Positions 1 through 6,484 of a stretch of 14,648 nucleotides of DNA are shown here, one piece after another. The first letter of the stretch is position 1. Every line of letters begins with the position of its first letter. The stretch is from positions 1-14,648 of the forward strand of contig CACZPA010000011.1 in the NCBI GenBank assembly GCA_902782895.1, written 5' to 3'. The stretch comes from an uncultured Eubacteriales bacterium. Its GTDB lineage: Bacteria > Bacillota > Clostridia > Lachnospirales > Bianqueaceae. A model generated the notes under the pieces. It had not been told where the DNA came from and ran no database searches. It saw only the letters and a program-made list of their open reading frames with translations. A program made the position numbers and the translations under genes.

Positions 1-469
1 AGGATGAACCGCCGTCGGACTTCCACAGGACCGCCTTAGCGCCGTCCTGATAGGATAAGGTATGGATCTCGACGGTACCCGCGACCATGAAAGCGGAGTA
101 GAAGCCGAGACCAAAATGACCGATGATCGGATCCTCGGTAGCATCCTTGTACTTCTCCAGGAACTCCGCGGCTCCGGAGAAAGCGACCTGGTTGATATAT
201 TTGCGGACTTCTTCATCCGTCATACCGATACCGTTATCGGAAACCGTGATGGTTTTGCCGGCCTCGTCGATCGTAACCGTAACAGCCCAGGTTTCATCCT
301 CTGAAACGCTGGCTTCGCCCATCGCGACGAGCTTCTTCATCTTGACGATCGCGTCGACCGCATTAGAGACCAGCTCGCGGATAAAGATATCCTGATCGGA
401 ATACAGCCATTTCTTGATAATAGGGAACAGATTCTCACTGTTAATCGAAAGATTCCCTTGTTCCTGCAT
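1..469 (-). CDS. htpG: Molecular chaperone HtpG (Hsp90), N-terminal part only
   Basis: Cytosolic ATP-dependent Hsp90 chaperone. The first 156 residues are in the window, of roughly 620-640 usual for the family; the rest lies beyond base 1. The GHKL ATPase fold is clear. The N-box RELVSNAVDA is at residues 31-40 with the Mg-binding Asn at 36, the DNGIGM motif is at 78-83, and the glycine-rich lid motif GHFGLGFYSAF begins at 117. The opening NLSINSENLFPIIKKWLYSD is typical of clostridial HtpG. The ATG at 467-469 is preceded by AGGGGGAG (476-483) six bases upstream. It follows the DUF5721 gene by 15 bases on the same strand, so the two are probably co-transcribed. Identification is near certain; only the missing C-terminus is unverified. 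Confidence 0.97.
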   Translation of the reverse strand, partial: MQEQGNLSINSENLFPIIKKWLYSDQDIFIRELVSNAVDAIVKMKKLVAMGEASVSEDETWAVTVTIDEAGKTITVSDNGIGMTDEEVRKYINQVAFSGAAEFLEKYKDATEDPIIGHFGLGFYSAFMVAGTVEIHTLSYQDGAKAVLWKSDGGSS

Positions 470-484
470 TACAAACTCCCCCTC

Positions 485-955
485 TTACAAACGTGTAAAT
501 TCTATATGAAGCTTCTCAAGATACGCCGGCAGATAACTGTCCCAGAAAACCGCGTCTGAGCGGTCCATGCTGAAACTGCCGATCGAAATGCCACTGATAA
601 GCTTTAAGCTCTTGTCTTGAAAACGGATCGTCATCTGATAGGATCCGGCTGTTGTCGACTGATGTCCGCCAAGCATTTCCTCCGGACATGTCAGAATCAC
701 CGACATGCGGAGCGGAGTGCGTCCGGAACGGATAATGGCAGTCAGAACGCTTCGGAATTCCGAAAAAAGAAGGCCGCGGTCTCCGCGCGCTTTGCGTTCT
801 TCCTCCGTCAGATAGTCGGTATTGATGCTGCCGTCGATCGTATACTGGGTCAGCGATGTTACGGAAGCGCCTTGGAATCCCCAGCTGTCAAAGGTATCGG
901 ACAGCAGAAGCAGATTCATAAAAGAACGGACGTCGGCAACCTGAAGTGTAGTCAT
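485..955 (-). CDS. DUF5721 family protein
   Basis: A 156-residue, cytosolic-looking protein with no signal peptide or membrane segment. It starts MTTLQVADVRSFMNLLL and has a central TIDGSINTDYL segment and a YLTEEER helix. This matches my recollection of the DUF5721 family of Lachnospiraceae, which has no assigned function. The start at 955 has AGAGG (962-966) six bases upstream, and a good promoter lies just beyond. The stop at 485-487 is 15 bases before the htpG start, so the pair looks like an operon headed by this gene. Being upstream of a chaperone does not by itself show a stress role. The family name is from memory of sequence pattern and should be confirmed by a profile search. Confidence 0.8.
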   Translation of the reverse strand: MTTLQVADVRSFMNLLLLSDTFDSWGFQGASVTSLTQYTIDGSINTDYLTEEERKARGDRGLLFSEFRSVLTAIIRSGRTPLRMSVILTCPEEMLGGHQSTTAGSYQMTIRFQDKSLKLISGISIGSFSMDRSDAVFWDSYLPAYLEKLHIEFTRL

Positions 956-992
956 GCAAAACCTCTTCTCTGTAAGAAAATATCACTCGGAT

Positions 993-1021
993 ATTATAGC
1001 ACTTTTCCGAAGGATAAGCAA
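993..1021 (-). promoter_or_regulatory. Sigma-A-type promoter for DUF5721-htpG
   Basis: Reading the minus strand, the -35 is TTGCTT (1016-1021), followed by a 17-base spacer and a perfect TATAAT -10 (993-998). Transcription would start near 986, giving a leader of about 30 nt before the ATG at 955. No CIRCE-like or other recognised heat-shock operator is visible next to it. Confidence 0.72.
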
Positions 1022-1051
1022 CGCAGATAAAAGGAAAAACGCTGTCTGCGG

Positions 1052-1084
1052 AAAAAAAGCGCCCGGCTGTTTCGTCAGCCGGGC
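1052..1084 (-). terminator. Intrinsic terminator facing minus
   Basis: A perfect 9-bp stem is formed by GCCCGGCTG (1061-1069) and CAGCCGGGC (1076-1084) with a 6-base loop. On the minus strand it is followed by GC and seven Ts (1058-1052). On the plus strand the stem is followed by AAAATAG, so it works only for minus-strand transcripts. No annotated gene lies upstream of it on that strand, which is the main reason to propose a small RNA here. Confidence 0.8.
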
Positions 1085-1160
1085 AAAATAGAAGAAAGTT
1101 AAGAAAAGAGGAGATATACAAAAAGTGGATTATTCAGATTTAGTTGATCAATGAACAGCT
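1052..1160 (-). ncRNA. Putative CU-rich small RNA with its own promoter and terminator
   Basis: A promoter at 1167-1195 on the minus strand would start a transcript near 1160. A strong intrinsic terminator (hairpin 1061-1084 plus seven Us) ends it near 1052, giving an RNA of about 109 nt. The DUF5721-htpG promoter lies downstream of the terminator, so this is not needed as that operon's leader. The body is unstructured and pyrimidine-rich around 1091-1121, including UAUCUCCUCUUUUCUU, which contains a CUCCU anti-Shine-Dalgarno core. Bacillota trans-acting sRNAs that block translation commonly expose C-rich loops of this kind. No good open reading frame with a ribosome site is seen in it. An alternative is an attenuated long leader for DUF5721-htpG if the terminator is leaky. 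Expression is unproven. Confidence 0.5.
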
Positions 1161-1166
1161 ATAAAT

Positions 1167-1195
1167 ACTATAACACAGAATTCTGTAAAATGCAA
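1167..1195 (-). promoter_or_regulatory. Minus-strand promoter of the putative small RNA
   Basis: The -35 is TTGCAT (1190-1195), then a 17-base spacer and TATAGT (1167-1172); each hexamer is close to consensus. The spacer contains the 12-bp perfect palindrome ACAGAATTCTGT (1175-1186), placed where a repressor would block RNA polymerase. Confidence 0.6.
1175..1186. promoter_or_regulatory. Perfect 12-bp palindrome, possible operator
   Basis: ACAGAATTCTGT sits entirely between the -35 and -10 of the minus-strand promoter. It does not match a regulator box that I can name with confidence. The operator role is inferred from position only. Confidence 0.35.
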
Positions 1196-1211
1196 TAGTT
1201 AATTTACAATT

Positions 1212-1223
1212 GTTTTGCAAAAC
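1212..1223. promoter_or_regulatory. Perfect 12-bp palindrome upstream of the trkA -35
   Basis: GTTTTGCAAAAC ends nine bases before the trkA -35 box and 16 bases upstream of the minus-strand promoter's -35. It lies between the two divergent promoters and could serve either as an activator or repressor site. It is AT-rich and may be chance. Confidence 0.25.
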
Positions 1224-1232
1224 TCGCTTAAC

Positions 1233-1261
1233 TTGACAATCAGCCCGGAATAGATTATAGT
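1233..1261 (+). promoter_or_regulatory. trkA-trkH promoter
   Basis: TTGACA (1233-1238), a 17-base spacer and TATAGT (1256-1261) make a near-consensus sigma-A promoter. The start point near 1268 leaves only about 21 nt before the ATG at 1289. That leaves no room for a riboswitch such as those that sense c-di-AMP ahead of some potassium transporters. Any control must act at the promoter or on the protein. Confidence 0.85.
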
Positions 1262-1288
1262 ATCAGCGTACAACAGGAGGTTGTGTAT

Positions 1289-2680
1289 ATGGCGAAGAGA
1301 AGCAGGGACAAGAACGGGCTTTCCATTATCATTGTCGGCTGCGGCAAGGTCGGATCGACTCTTGTGGAGCAGCTTTCACAGGAAGGCAATGATATCACTG
1401 TAGTGGACAAGGACCGGAATGTTGTCCATACACTGTGTAATACTTACGATGTAATGGGTGTCGTCGGCAACGGCGCCAGCTATAATATCCAGATCGACGC
1501 GGGGATCGAGAAGGCGGATCTGATGATCGCGGTAACGGATTCGGATGAGCTGAATCTGCTGTGCTGCGTGATCGCGAAGCAGGTCGGTAACTGCGCCACG
1601 ATCGCGCGTGTCCGTACGCCGGATTACAGTTCGGAAGCGGGCTATATCCGTGAGAAGCTCGGTCTGACCATGATCATCAATCCGGAATATGAGGCGGCTA
1701 AGGAAGCTGCCCGTATCCTGTATCTGCCGAGCGCGCTGGAGGTCAATTCCTTCGCGCACGGGCAGGCGGAGATGATCCGTTTCCGTATCCCGCAGAACAA
1801 TATTCTCGACGGAATGACGATCGCTTACCTGGGCGGCACCTTTACGACGAAGGTCCTGATCTGCGCGGTAGAGCGCGCGGGACAGGTCTATATTCCTTCC
1901 GGTGCTTTCCGTCTGGCGCATGGAGATATGATCTCTTTTGTCGCTTCGCAGGAGACCGTCAAGACATTCCTCAAGGATATCGGATTCGATATCAAGCAGG
2001 TGTCCAGCACGATGATCATCGGCGGCGGCAAGTCGTCCTATTATCTGGCGAAACAGCTGCTGCATTCCGGAATCCGTGTCAAGATTATCGAGAAGGACGC
2101 GGAGAAATGCGAGGAGCTCAGCGATATGCTGCCGAATGCCGTCATCATCAATGAAGACGGATCCAACGAGGATGTCCTGAAGGAAGAAGGCATTGCCTAT
2201 ACGGATTCCTTTGTGCCGCTGACGGGCATCGATGAGGAGAATATTCTTCTGACCCTGTACGCGAGACAGGTTTCGGACGCGAAGGTCATTACAAAGATCA
2301 ACAGGATCTCCTTCAACAACGTTATCAACAGTCTGGATCTGGGAAGCGTCATCTATCCGCGGTACATCACTTCCGAGGCCATTATCGCCTATGTACGCGC
2401 GAAACGCGATTCCATGGGCAGCAATATCGAGACGCTGTACCATCTGTTCGATCATCGCGTAGAGGCGATTGAATTCCGCGTTGACAGAGACAGTGAGGTG
2501 ACGGATACACCGGTCATGAATCTGAACCTGAAGAGGGATCTGCTGATCGCTTTCATCAACCGCAACGGACATATTCTGATCCCGTCCGGCCGTGACTGCA
2601 TCAAGAACGGAGATTCGGTCATGATCGTCACGACGCATACCGGATTTAACGATATTACGGATATTCTGAGGGAAGACTGA
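1289..2680 (+). CDS. trkA: Trk potassium uptake regulatory subunit TrkA
   Basis: Peripheral cytoplasmic subunit that gates the TrkH potassium channel in response to nucleotides. The 463-residue length fits a tandem-RCK TrkA with two Rossmann (TrkA-N) and two TrkA-C domains. The first nucleotide-binding loop GCGKVGS is at residues 17-23 with the acidic end of beta-2 (VVDKD) at 38-42. The first TrkA-C lies roughly at 150-230. The second Rossmann begins MIIGGGKSSYYLA near 242, and its loop is less canonical (GGGKSS). The ATG at 1289 is chosen because AGGAGG (1275-1280) is eight bases upstream. An in-frame GTG at 1283 would leave only two bases. trkH follows after two bases, a normal operon partner. 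In some Bacillota the RCK_C domains bind c-di-AMP; that cannot be judged here. Confidence 0.95.
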   Translation: MAKRSRDKNGLSIIIVGCGKVGSTLVEQLSQEGNDITVVDKDRNVVHTLCNTYDVMGVVGNGASYNIQIDAGIEKADLMIAVTDSDELNLLCCVIAKQVGNCATIARVRTPDYSSEAGYIREKLGLTMIINPEYEAAKEAARILYLPSALEVNSFAHGQAEMIRFRIPQNNILDGMTIAYLGGTFTTKVLICAVERAGQVYIPSGAFRLAHGDMISFVASQETVKTFLKDIGFDIKQVSSTMIIGGGKSSYYLAKQLLHSGIRVKIIEKDAEKCEELSDMLPNAVIINEDGSNEDVLKEEGIAYTDSFVPLTGIDEENILLTLYARQVSDAKVITKINRISFNNVINSLDLGSVIYPRYITSEAIIAYVRAKRDSMGSNIETLYHLFDHRVEAIEFRVDRDSEVTDTPVMNLNLKRDLLIAFINRNGHILIPSGRDCIKNGDSVMIVTTHTGFNDITDILRED

Positions 2681-2682
2681 TC

Positions 2683-4167
2683 ATGAATGCTGCGATGATT
2701 CGTTATATCCTCGGATATGTTCTGGAGCTGGAGTCGGTCCTGATCGCGATCAGCGGCGGTATCGGCCTGATCTACGGTGAGAAGCAGTCGATCGCGTATT
2801 TTATCGTAGCGGCGGTCGAGCTTGCGGTGGGACTCCTGCTCAAATGGAAGAAGCCCAAGGATAATGTCTTTTATCTGAAAGAAGGCTGCATCATGACAGG
2901 CCTGGGATGGGCCCTGATGAGCCTGATCGGATGCCTGCCTTTTGTGATCAGCGGAGAGATTCCCGGATTTGTGGACGCGCTGTTTGAGACCGCGTCCGGC
3001 CTTTCCACAACGGGTTCGAGCATTCTGACGGATGTCGAGAGCCTTGCGCACTGCACGCTTTTCTGGAGAAGTCTGACACACTGGATCGGCGGTATGGGTA
3101 TTCTGGTCTTCCTGCTTGCGATCATGCCGCTGGCGGGAGGCTCCAATATCAACGTAATGCGTGCGGAGAGCCCCGGACCTTCCGTTGACAAGATCGTGCC
3201 GAAGATGAAGCAGTCCGCTTCGATTCTGTATATTCTGTATATCGCGCTGATGGTCATCGAGTTCATCCTGCTGCTTTGCGGCGGTATGGACTGGTTCGAA
3301 GCGCTGACGCTGTCCTTCGGAACAGCCGGAACGGGCGGATTCGGCGTGCGCAACGATTCGATCGCCGGATATTCCAATTATATCCAGTGGATCATAGGTG
3401 TCTTCATGATGCTTTTCGGCGTCAATTTCAACTTCTATTATTATCTGGTCCTGCGCAAATGGGGCAAGGCCTTTGAGACGCGCGAGGTATTCTATTATAT
3501 CGGCATTTTCGCAGTCGCGACACTGCTGATCTTCCTCGATATCCGGAGGATTTTCCCGGGAGGAGACGCGATCCGTCATTCCTTCTTCCAGGTTGGAGCC
3601 GTGATGACGACGACCGGTTACGCGACCGCTGATTTTGACCTATGGTCGAGCGCTACAAAATGGATTCTGGTGTCGCTGATGTTCTGCGGAGCGTGCGCGG
3701 GCAGTACGGGCGGCGGTATCAAGGTGGCCCGTATCGTGATCCTTTTCAAGGCGGTGATGCGCGAGTTCCGTTCTTATCTACATCCGCACGGTGTTTCCAA
3801 GATTCGCTTTGAAGGGAAAACGGTGGACGACAGTGTGATCAAATCCGTCCTTGTCTATATCGCGACATTTACCTTTATCTTCTTTGCTTCTGTATTTCTG
3901 GTCTCGCTGGAAGGACGTGACTTCACGACGAATTTCACGGCGATCGCGGCGACGCTTAACAATATCGGCCCCGGTCTGTCTCAGGTCGGACCGACATGCA
4001 ACTATAGCAGTTTTACTGCCCTCAGCAAGCTGGTCATGACTTTTGACATGCTGGCAGGGCGTCTGGAGCTCTTCCCGATCCTGCTGCTTTTCTATCCTTC
4101 GCTTTGGAAAGAGGCAGTAGAGCAGCATAAAGCGGTACGCAGCCGCAAAGCACGTCAGCAGCAATAA
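2683..4167 (+). CDS. trkH: Trk potassium uptake channel TrkH
   Basis: Integral membrane potassium-translocating subunit of 494 residues, the normal length. Four pore loops of the TrkH/HKT fold are visible. Their selectivity-filter segments are TTGSS (109-113), TAGTGG (214-219), TTTGY (309-313) and NNIGPG (426-431). The HWIGGMG segment (133-139) follows the first filter and AGSTGGGIK (339-347) precedes the gating-loop region, both family signatures. Hydrophobic helices alternate with these loops and a short Arg/Lys-rich tail ends the protein. The ATG is two bases after the trkA stop, so translation is probably coupled and the pair forms one complex. Stop and transcript end coincide with a strong bidirectional terminator. 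Confidence 0.96.
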   Translation: MNAAMIRYILGYVLELESVLIAISGGIGLIYGEKQSIAYFIVAAVELAVGLLLKWKKPKDNVFYLKEGCIMTGLGWALMSLIGCLPFVISGEIPGFVDALFETASGLSTTGSSILTDVESLAHCTLFWRSLTHWIGGMGILVFLLAIMPLAGGSNINVMRAESPGPSVDKIVPKMKQSASILYILYIALMVIEFILLLCGGMDWFEALTLSFGTAGTGGFGVRNDSIAGYSNYIQWIIGVFMMLFGVNFNFYYYLVLRKWGKAFETREVFYYIGIFAVATLLIFLDIRRIFPGGDAIRHSFFQVGAVMTTTGYATADFDLWSSATKWILVSLMFCGACAGSTGGGIKVARIVILFKAVMREFRSYLHPHGVSKIRFEGKTVDDSVIKSVLVYIATFTFIFFASVFLVSLEGRDFTTNFTAIAATLNNIGPGLSQVGPTCNYSSFTALSKLVMTFDMLAGRLELFPILLLFYPSLWKEAVEQHKAVRSRKARQQQ

Positions 4168-4225
4168 AAAAGGTCCTGCGGACCGATCGGAGCATATCCG
4201 GTCAGTCCGGCAGGACTTCTTTATT
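4163..4225. terminator. Bidirectional terminator between trkH and the kinase gene
   Basis: A long stem pairs GTCCTGC (4173-4179) with GCAGGAC (4210-4216), GGAC (4180-4183) with GTCC (4205-4208), and GATCGG (4185-4190) with CCGGTC (4198-4203). One base is bulged and one pair is mismatched; the loop is AGCATAT. The plus side runs into TTCTTTATT and the minus side into CCTTTTTTATT, so it can end both convergent transcripts. The kinase stop codon (4202-4204) lies inside the stem. Confidence 0.85.
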
Positions 4226-5248
4226 AGTAATCAGAAAGCCCGCTTTGGCGGGGATATCATAAGCTTCGTGGTAGTTCCGCTCGTTCGGAATCCATTGCGC
4301 ATTGAACATTTTTAAGATTTCCGGGCCGTTGCGGAGGAGGATCCGTTCCTGCTGGAGCTCATCCGGCAGATCGACGAAACATGTCAGATCCCAGTTCGCG
4401 GTAAGATCCGGGCGTAAGCTGTAGGACCCCTCCACAAGATAGACGTTCGACGCAGGGACAGGTATTTCCGCGGTAAAACTGTCGCTGCGCGGATCGTAAT
4501 GCCGATAGGAGAAAGCCTGATGGCGCGCGAGAGGCGCAAGCACTTCTGCGCGGAAACGGTCTATATCCACATTCCAGCCGGGGATGGATGTACGCTCCGG
4601 CGTCCGTTCCCGGAAGGGCACGTAGAAATCGTCCATATGGATAACACATGCCTGAAAGACCGACGCGAGCATCCGTGCAAGGGAAGTTTTGCCGCCGCCG
4701 CATTTACCGTCAATCGCGCAGATGACCGGTTTAGGAGCGTTTTCAATCGCCAGAATGAGCGGAATCGCGCGCAGGAGCGCCCCTTCGATCACGCGATAGG
4801 CCGGATGATAAGCCTCGCGGTATACTGCAGAATGGTGTATGGATGGACATCCGGAGGCAATATAGGAGTCCAGTGTGCCGGACGCGGGAAGATTGCGCAG
4901 CAGCGTGGTCAGCTCCTCTGTACCGTCCGGTTCGGGACGGATCTCCGCACCGGTCTCCGCGCCGGCCGCAAAGATCCGATTCAGAAGATCAGGCGAGAGT
5001 CCCATGCGGGAAGCCTCCTGCAGGGACAGACGGTATCGGTCATTGCCAAGCGGCTCCAGCGGAGCGGAGATTTCAGACGCCAGCTGCGCGTATTCCTTCT
5101 CCAGATAGCGTAGAGAAACGCCGCGGTCCGGAATCATATGTCCGGCGCCGCGGCTGCGCTGATACAAAAGCTTGATCTGATCCTGTTCCGTCAGCAGAGG
5201 ATAACGTTCACTGTGCCAGCGGAGGATGGTTACGGGATCGATGCTCAT
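4202..5248 (-). CDS. Uridine-kinase-family P-loop protein with an extra N-terminal domain
   Basis: Probable cytosolic nucleoside- or small-molecule kinase of 348 residues. The C-terminal half (about 173-348) has the uridine kinase/phosphoribulokinase pattern. It has Walker A GKCGGGKTS at 181-189, the HMDDFY segment with Asp206-Asp207 and Tyr209, YRHYDP at 248-253 and a VEGSYSL strand near 272-278. The first 170 residues form a separate domain, with features ILRWHSERYP (8-17), GAGHMIPDR (34-42), PLGNDRYRLSL (66-76) and HHSAVYREAYHPAYRV (138-153). It recalls domains seen in clostridial hypothetical proteins, and its role is unknown. The start at 5248 is chosen because it overlaps the ECF gene stop as ATGA. 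The frame stays open upstream but only inside the ECF gene. The substrate is not determinable; transport by the coupled S component suggests the kinase traps the imported compound. Confidence 0.78.
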   Translation of the reverse strand: MSIDPVTILRWHSERYPLLTEQDQIKLLYQRSRGAGHMIPDRGVSLRYLEKEYAQLASEISAPLEPLGNDRYRLSLQEASRMGLSPDLLNRIFAAGAETGAEIRPEPDGTEELTTLLRNLPASGTLDSYIASGCPSIHHSAVYREAYHPAYRVIEGALLRAIPLILAIENAPKPVICAIDGKCGGGKTSLARMLASVFQACVIHMDDFYVPFRERTPERTSIPGWNVDIDRFRAEVLAPLARHQAFSYRHYDPRSDSFTAEIPVPASNVYLVEGSYSLRPDLTANWDLTCFVDLPDELQQERILLRNGPEILKMFNAQWIPNERNYHEAYDIPAKAGFLITNKEVLPD

Positions 5249-5784
5249 TTCATGACCCGTGCTTTCTGCAGGGCGATTACAACAAGCGGAATCAGGACGA
5301 TGTGCAGAATCAGAGCCGGAACGGCGTTGATAAACGCGCCGGCGAGGAACATCTGGAACGTAAAGGCGGATCCCATGGCAGTGGAGACGATATACTTTAC
5401 GATGCCCCATACAAAGCGTCCGAGCAGCATGGAAAGAATCAGAGCGACATAAATGTAGACGGTTTTCTTCGGCAGCAGCTTATAGAAAAGCCCCGCGAAG
5501 AATCCGTAAGCGGCAAGCTCAAACGCCATCGGAACGGCATTTGCCGGGAAGGCCGGCATACCGAGCAGCAGTGAGCGCAGAAGCGGCCCGAGGAAACCGA
5601 CCAGCAGACCGTAAGGCCAGCCGCACGCGAAGCCGCAGATCAGTACCGGAATATGCATCGGGGAAATCGCCTGCGCGATCTGCGGAAGCTGTCCCGTCAC
5701 AAACGGCAGCAGATAGCAAAGCGCAAGGCAGATGCCCGAGATGATCCATTTCTTTAGTGTTTCGTGACTGGAAACAGAAGCCAT
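5245..5784 (-). CDS. ECF transporter S component (substrate-binding membrane protein)
   Basis: Small integral membrane protein of 179 residues with about six hydrophobic helices, the size of energy-coupling-factor S components. Typical features of the group are LPFVTGQLPQI (26-36), the segment SPMHIPVLICGFACGWPYG (41-59) and a PxAFPANAVPMAFELAAYG-like stretch in the middle. Such proteins bind a vitamin or nucleobase-type substrate and share the EcfAA'T energising module encoded elsewhere; no EcfA/T gene is in this window. The start at 5784 has AGGGGG (5793-5798) eight bases upstream. Its stop overlaps the kinase start by four bases (ATGA), which implies coupled translation and a joint function. 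The divergent neighbour queH makes a queuosine precursor one candidate substrate, but this is inference only. Confidence 0.85.
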   Translation of the reverse strand: MASVSSHETLKKWIISGICLALCYLLPFVTGQLPQIAQAISPMHIPVLICGFACGWPYGLLVGFLGPLLRSLLLGMPAFPANAVPMAFELAAYGFFAGLFYKLLPKKTVYIYVALILSMLLGRFVWGIVKYIVSTAMGSAFTFQMFLAGAFINAVPALILHIVLIPLVVIALQKARVMK

Positions 5785-5823
5785 AAATGTATCCCCCTAT
5801 TAATTTCATATGTATTAGGTAGG

Positions 5824-5852
5824 ATTATAACATACTATTGTATTTGACGCAA
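5824..5852 (-). promoter_or_regulatory. Promoter of the ECF S component-kinase operon
   Basis: On the minus strand, TTGCGT (5847-5852), a 17-base spacer and TATAAT (5824-5829). The start would be near 5817, leaving a leader of about 33 nt. I looked for a preQ1-type riboswitch in the leader and see none. Confidence 0.75.
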
Positions 5853-5872
5853 TAGTGACTCTGTTTTTGGTG

Positions 5873-5901
5873 TTTACAAACGGGCGGCAAAAGCGTATAA
5901 T
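5873..5901 (+). promoter_or_regulatory. queH promoter
   Basis: TTTACA (5873-5878), a 17-base spacer and a perfect TATAAT (5896-5901). The -35 lies only 20 bases from the -35 of the divergent ECF promoter, so one regulator could affect both. The leader is about 18 nt, with GGGAGGAG (5914-5921) as ribosome site. It is the only strong promoter I see for the six-gene run that follows. Confidence 0.85.
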
Positions 5902-5925
5902 GAGTTATTATCCGGGAGGAGTATT

Positions 5926-6483
5926 ATGGAAAAGGTTTTTATGCATACATGCTGCGCGCCGTGTTCTGTCGCTTGCATCAGCGAGCTGCGGCAGGAGGGG
6001 ATCGAGCCGGTTTCGTTCTGGTATAATCCGAACATTCATCCGACGACGGAATACAGAATGCGCAGGAATACGTTGATGGACTATGCGCAGTCCGTGGGAA
6101 TGGAGCTCATCCGTAAGGAGGAGTACGGCTTGCGGCGCTTTATCGAAGGCGTTTATCCGGAATGGGACAACCGCTGCGGCTTCTGCTATGGAATACGGCT
6201 TGATGAGACGGCCAGAACCGCCGCGGAGATGGGATTTCACGCCTTTACGACGACACTTCTGATCAGTCCCTATCAGAAACATGATCTGATCCGCGAGATC
6301 GGAGAGAAGACCGCTGAGAAATACGGCCTGACGTTTCTGTATCGTGATTTCCGCCCGCATTTCCGGGAGGGACAGGACAGAGCCAGAGAGCTCGGACTGT
6401 ACATGCAGAAATACTGCGGCTGCATCTTCAGTGAGGAAGAGCGCTACGCCAAGAAGAAAAAACATATGGAGCAGAAGAATTAA
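5926..6483 (+). CDS. queH: Epoxyqueuosine reductase QueH (DUF208 type)
   Basis: Iron-sulfur enzyme that reduces epoxyqueuosine to queuosine in the wobble position of tRNAs with GUN anticodons, the last step of queuosine synthesis. It replaces the cobalamin-dependent QueG in many bacteria. The 185-residue length is right. The N-terminal HTCCAPCS motif (7-14, Cys9-Cys10), the CGFCYGIRL motif (84-92, Cys84 and Cys87) and YCGC (163-166) match the conserved cysteines of the family. SPYQKHDLI (114-122) is another family signature. The start at 5926 has GGGAGGAG four bases upstream. The glycosyltransferase starts one base after the stop. No other queuosine gene lies in the window. Confidence 0.95.
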   Translation: MEKVFMHTCCAPCSVACISELRQEGIEPVSFWYNPNIHPTTEYRMRRNTLMDYAQSVGMELIRKEEYGLRRFIEGVYPEWDNRCGFCYGIRLDETARTAAEMGFHAFTTTLLISPYQKHDLIREIGEKTAEKYGLTFLYRDFRPHFREGQDRARELGLYMQKYCGCIFSEEERYAKKKKHMEQKN

Positions 6484-6484
6484 A

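Larger units (their letters stand above)
956..1288. other. 333-base intergenic region between divergent DUF5721 and trkA
   Basis: This AT-rich noncoding stretch is densely packed. From left to right it holds the minus-strand DUF5721 promoter, an imperfect CGCAGA/TCTGCG inverted pair (1022-1027, 1045-1050), a terminator facing minus, a CU-rich segment, a minus-strand promoter with an embedded palindrome, a second palindrome and the plus-strand trkA promoter. No convincing protein-coding frame is seen in it. Confidence 0.7.

Noticed and set aside
1283..1288. GTG start for trkA
   Set aside because: Only two bases separate it from AGGAGG; the ATG at 1289 has the proper eight-base spacing.
1262..1288. 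Riboswitch ahead of the potassium operon
   Set aside because: The predicted leader is only about 21 nt, too short for any known riboswitch.
1376..2638. Long minus-strand open frame opposite trkA
   Set aside because: It is very rich in Asp, Arg, His and Ile with no recognisable domain and no ribosome site; it is a shadow of the trkA codon pattern. The same applies to minus-strand frames at 2452-3579, 6428-7411, 7517-8611 and 11047-12069.
5249..5410. Upstream extension of the kinase frame
   Set aside because: It lies wholly inside the ECF gene in another frame, has an Arg/Cys-rich composition unlike a real domain, and the ATGA overlap gives a natural start.
5785..5823. preQ1 riboswitch in the ECF leader, next to queH
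   Set aside because: The leader of about 33 nt does not show the short stem and A-rich tail of the preQ1-I type; no pseudoknot could be drawn.
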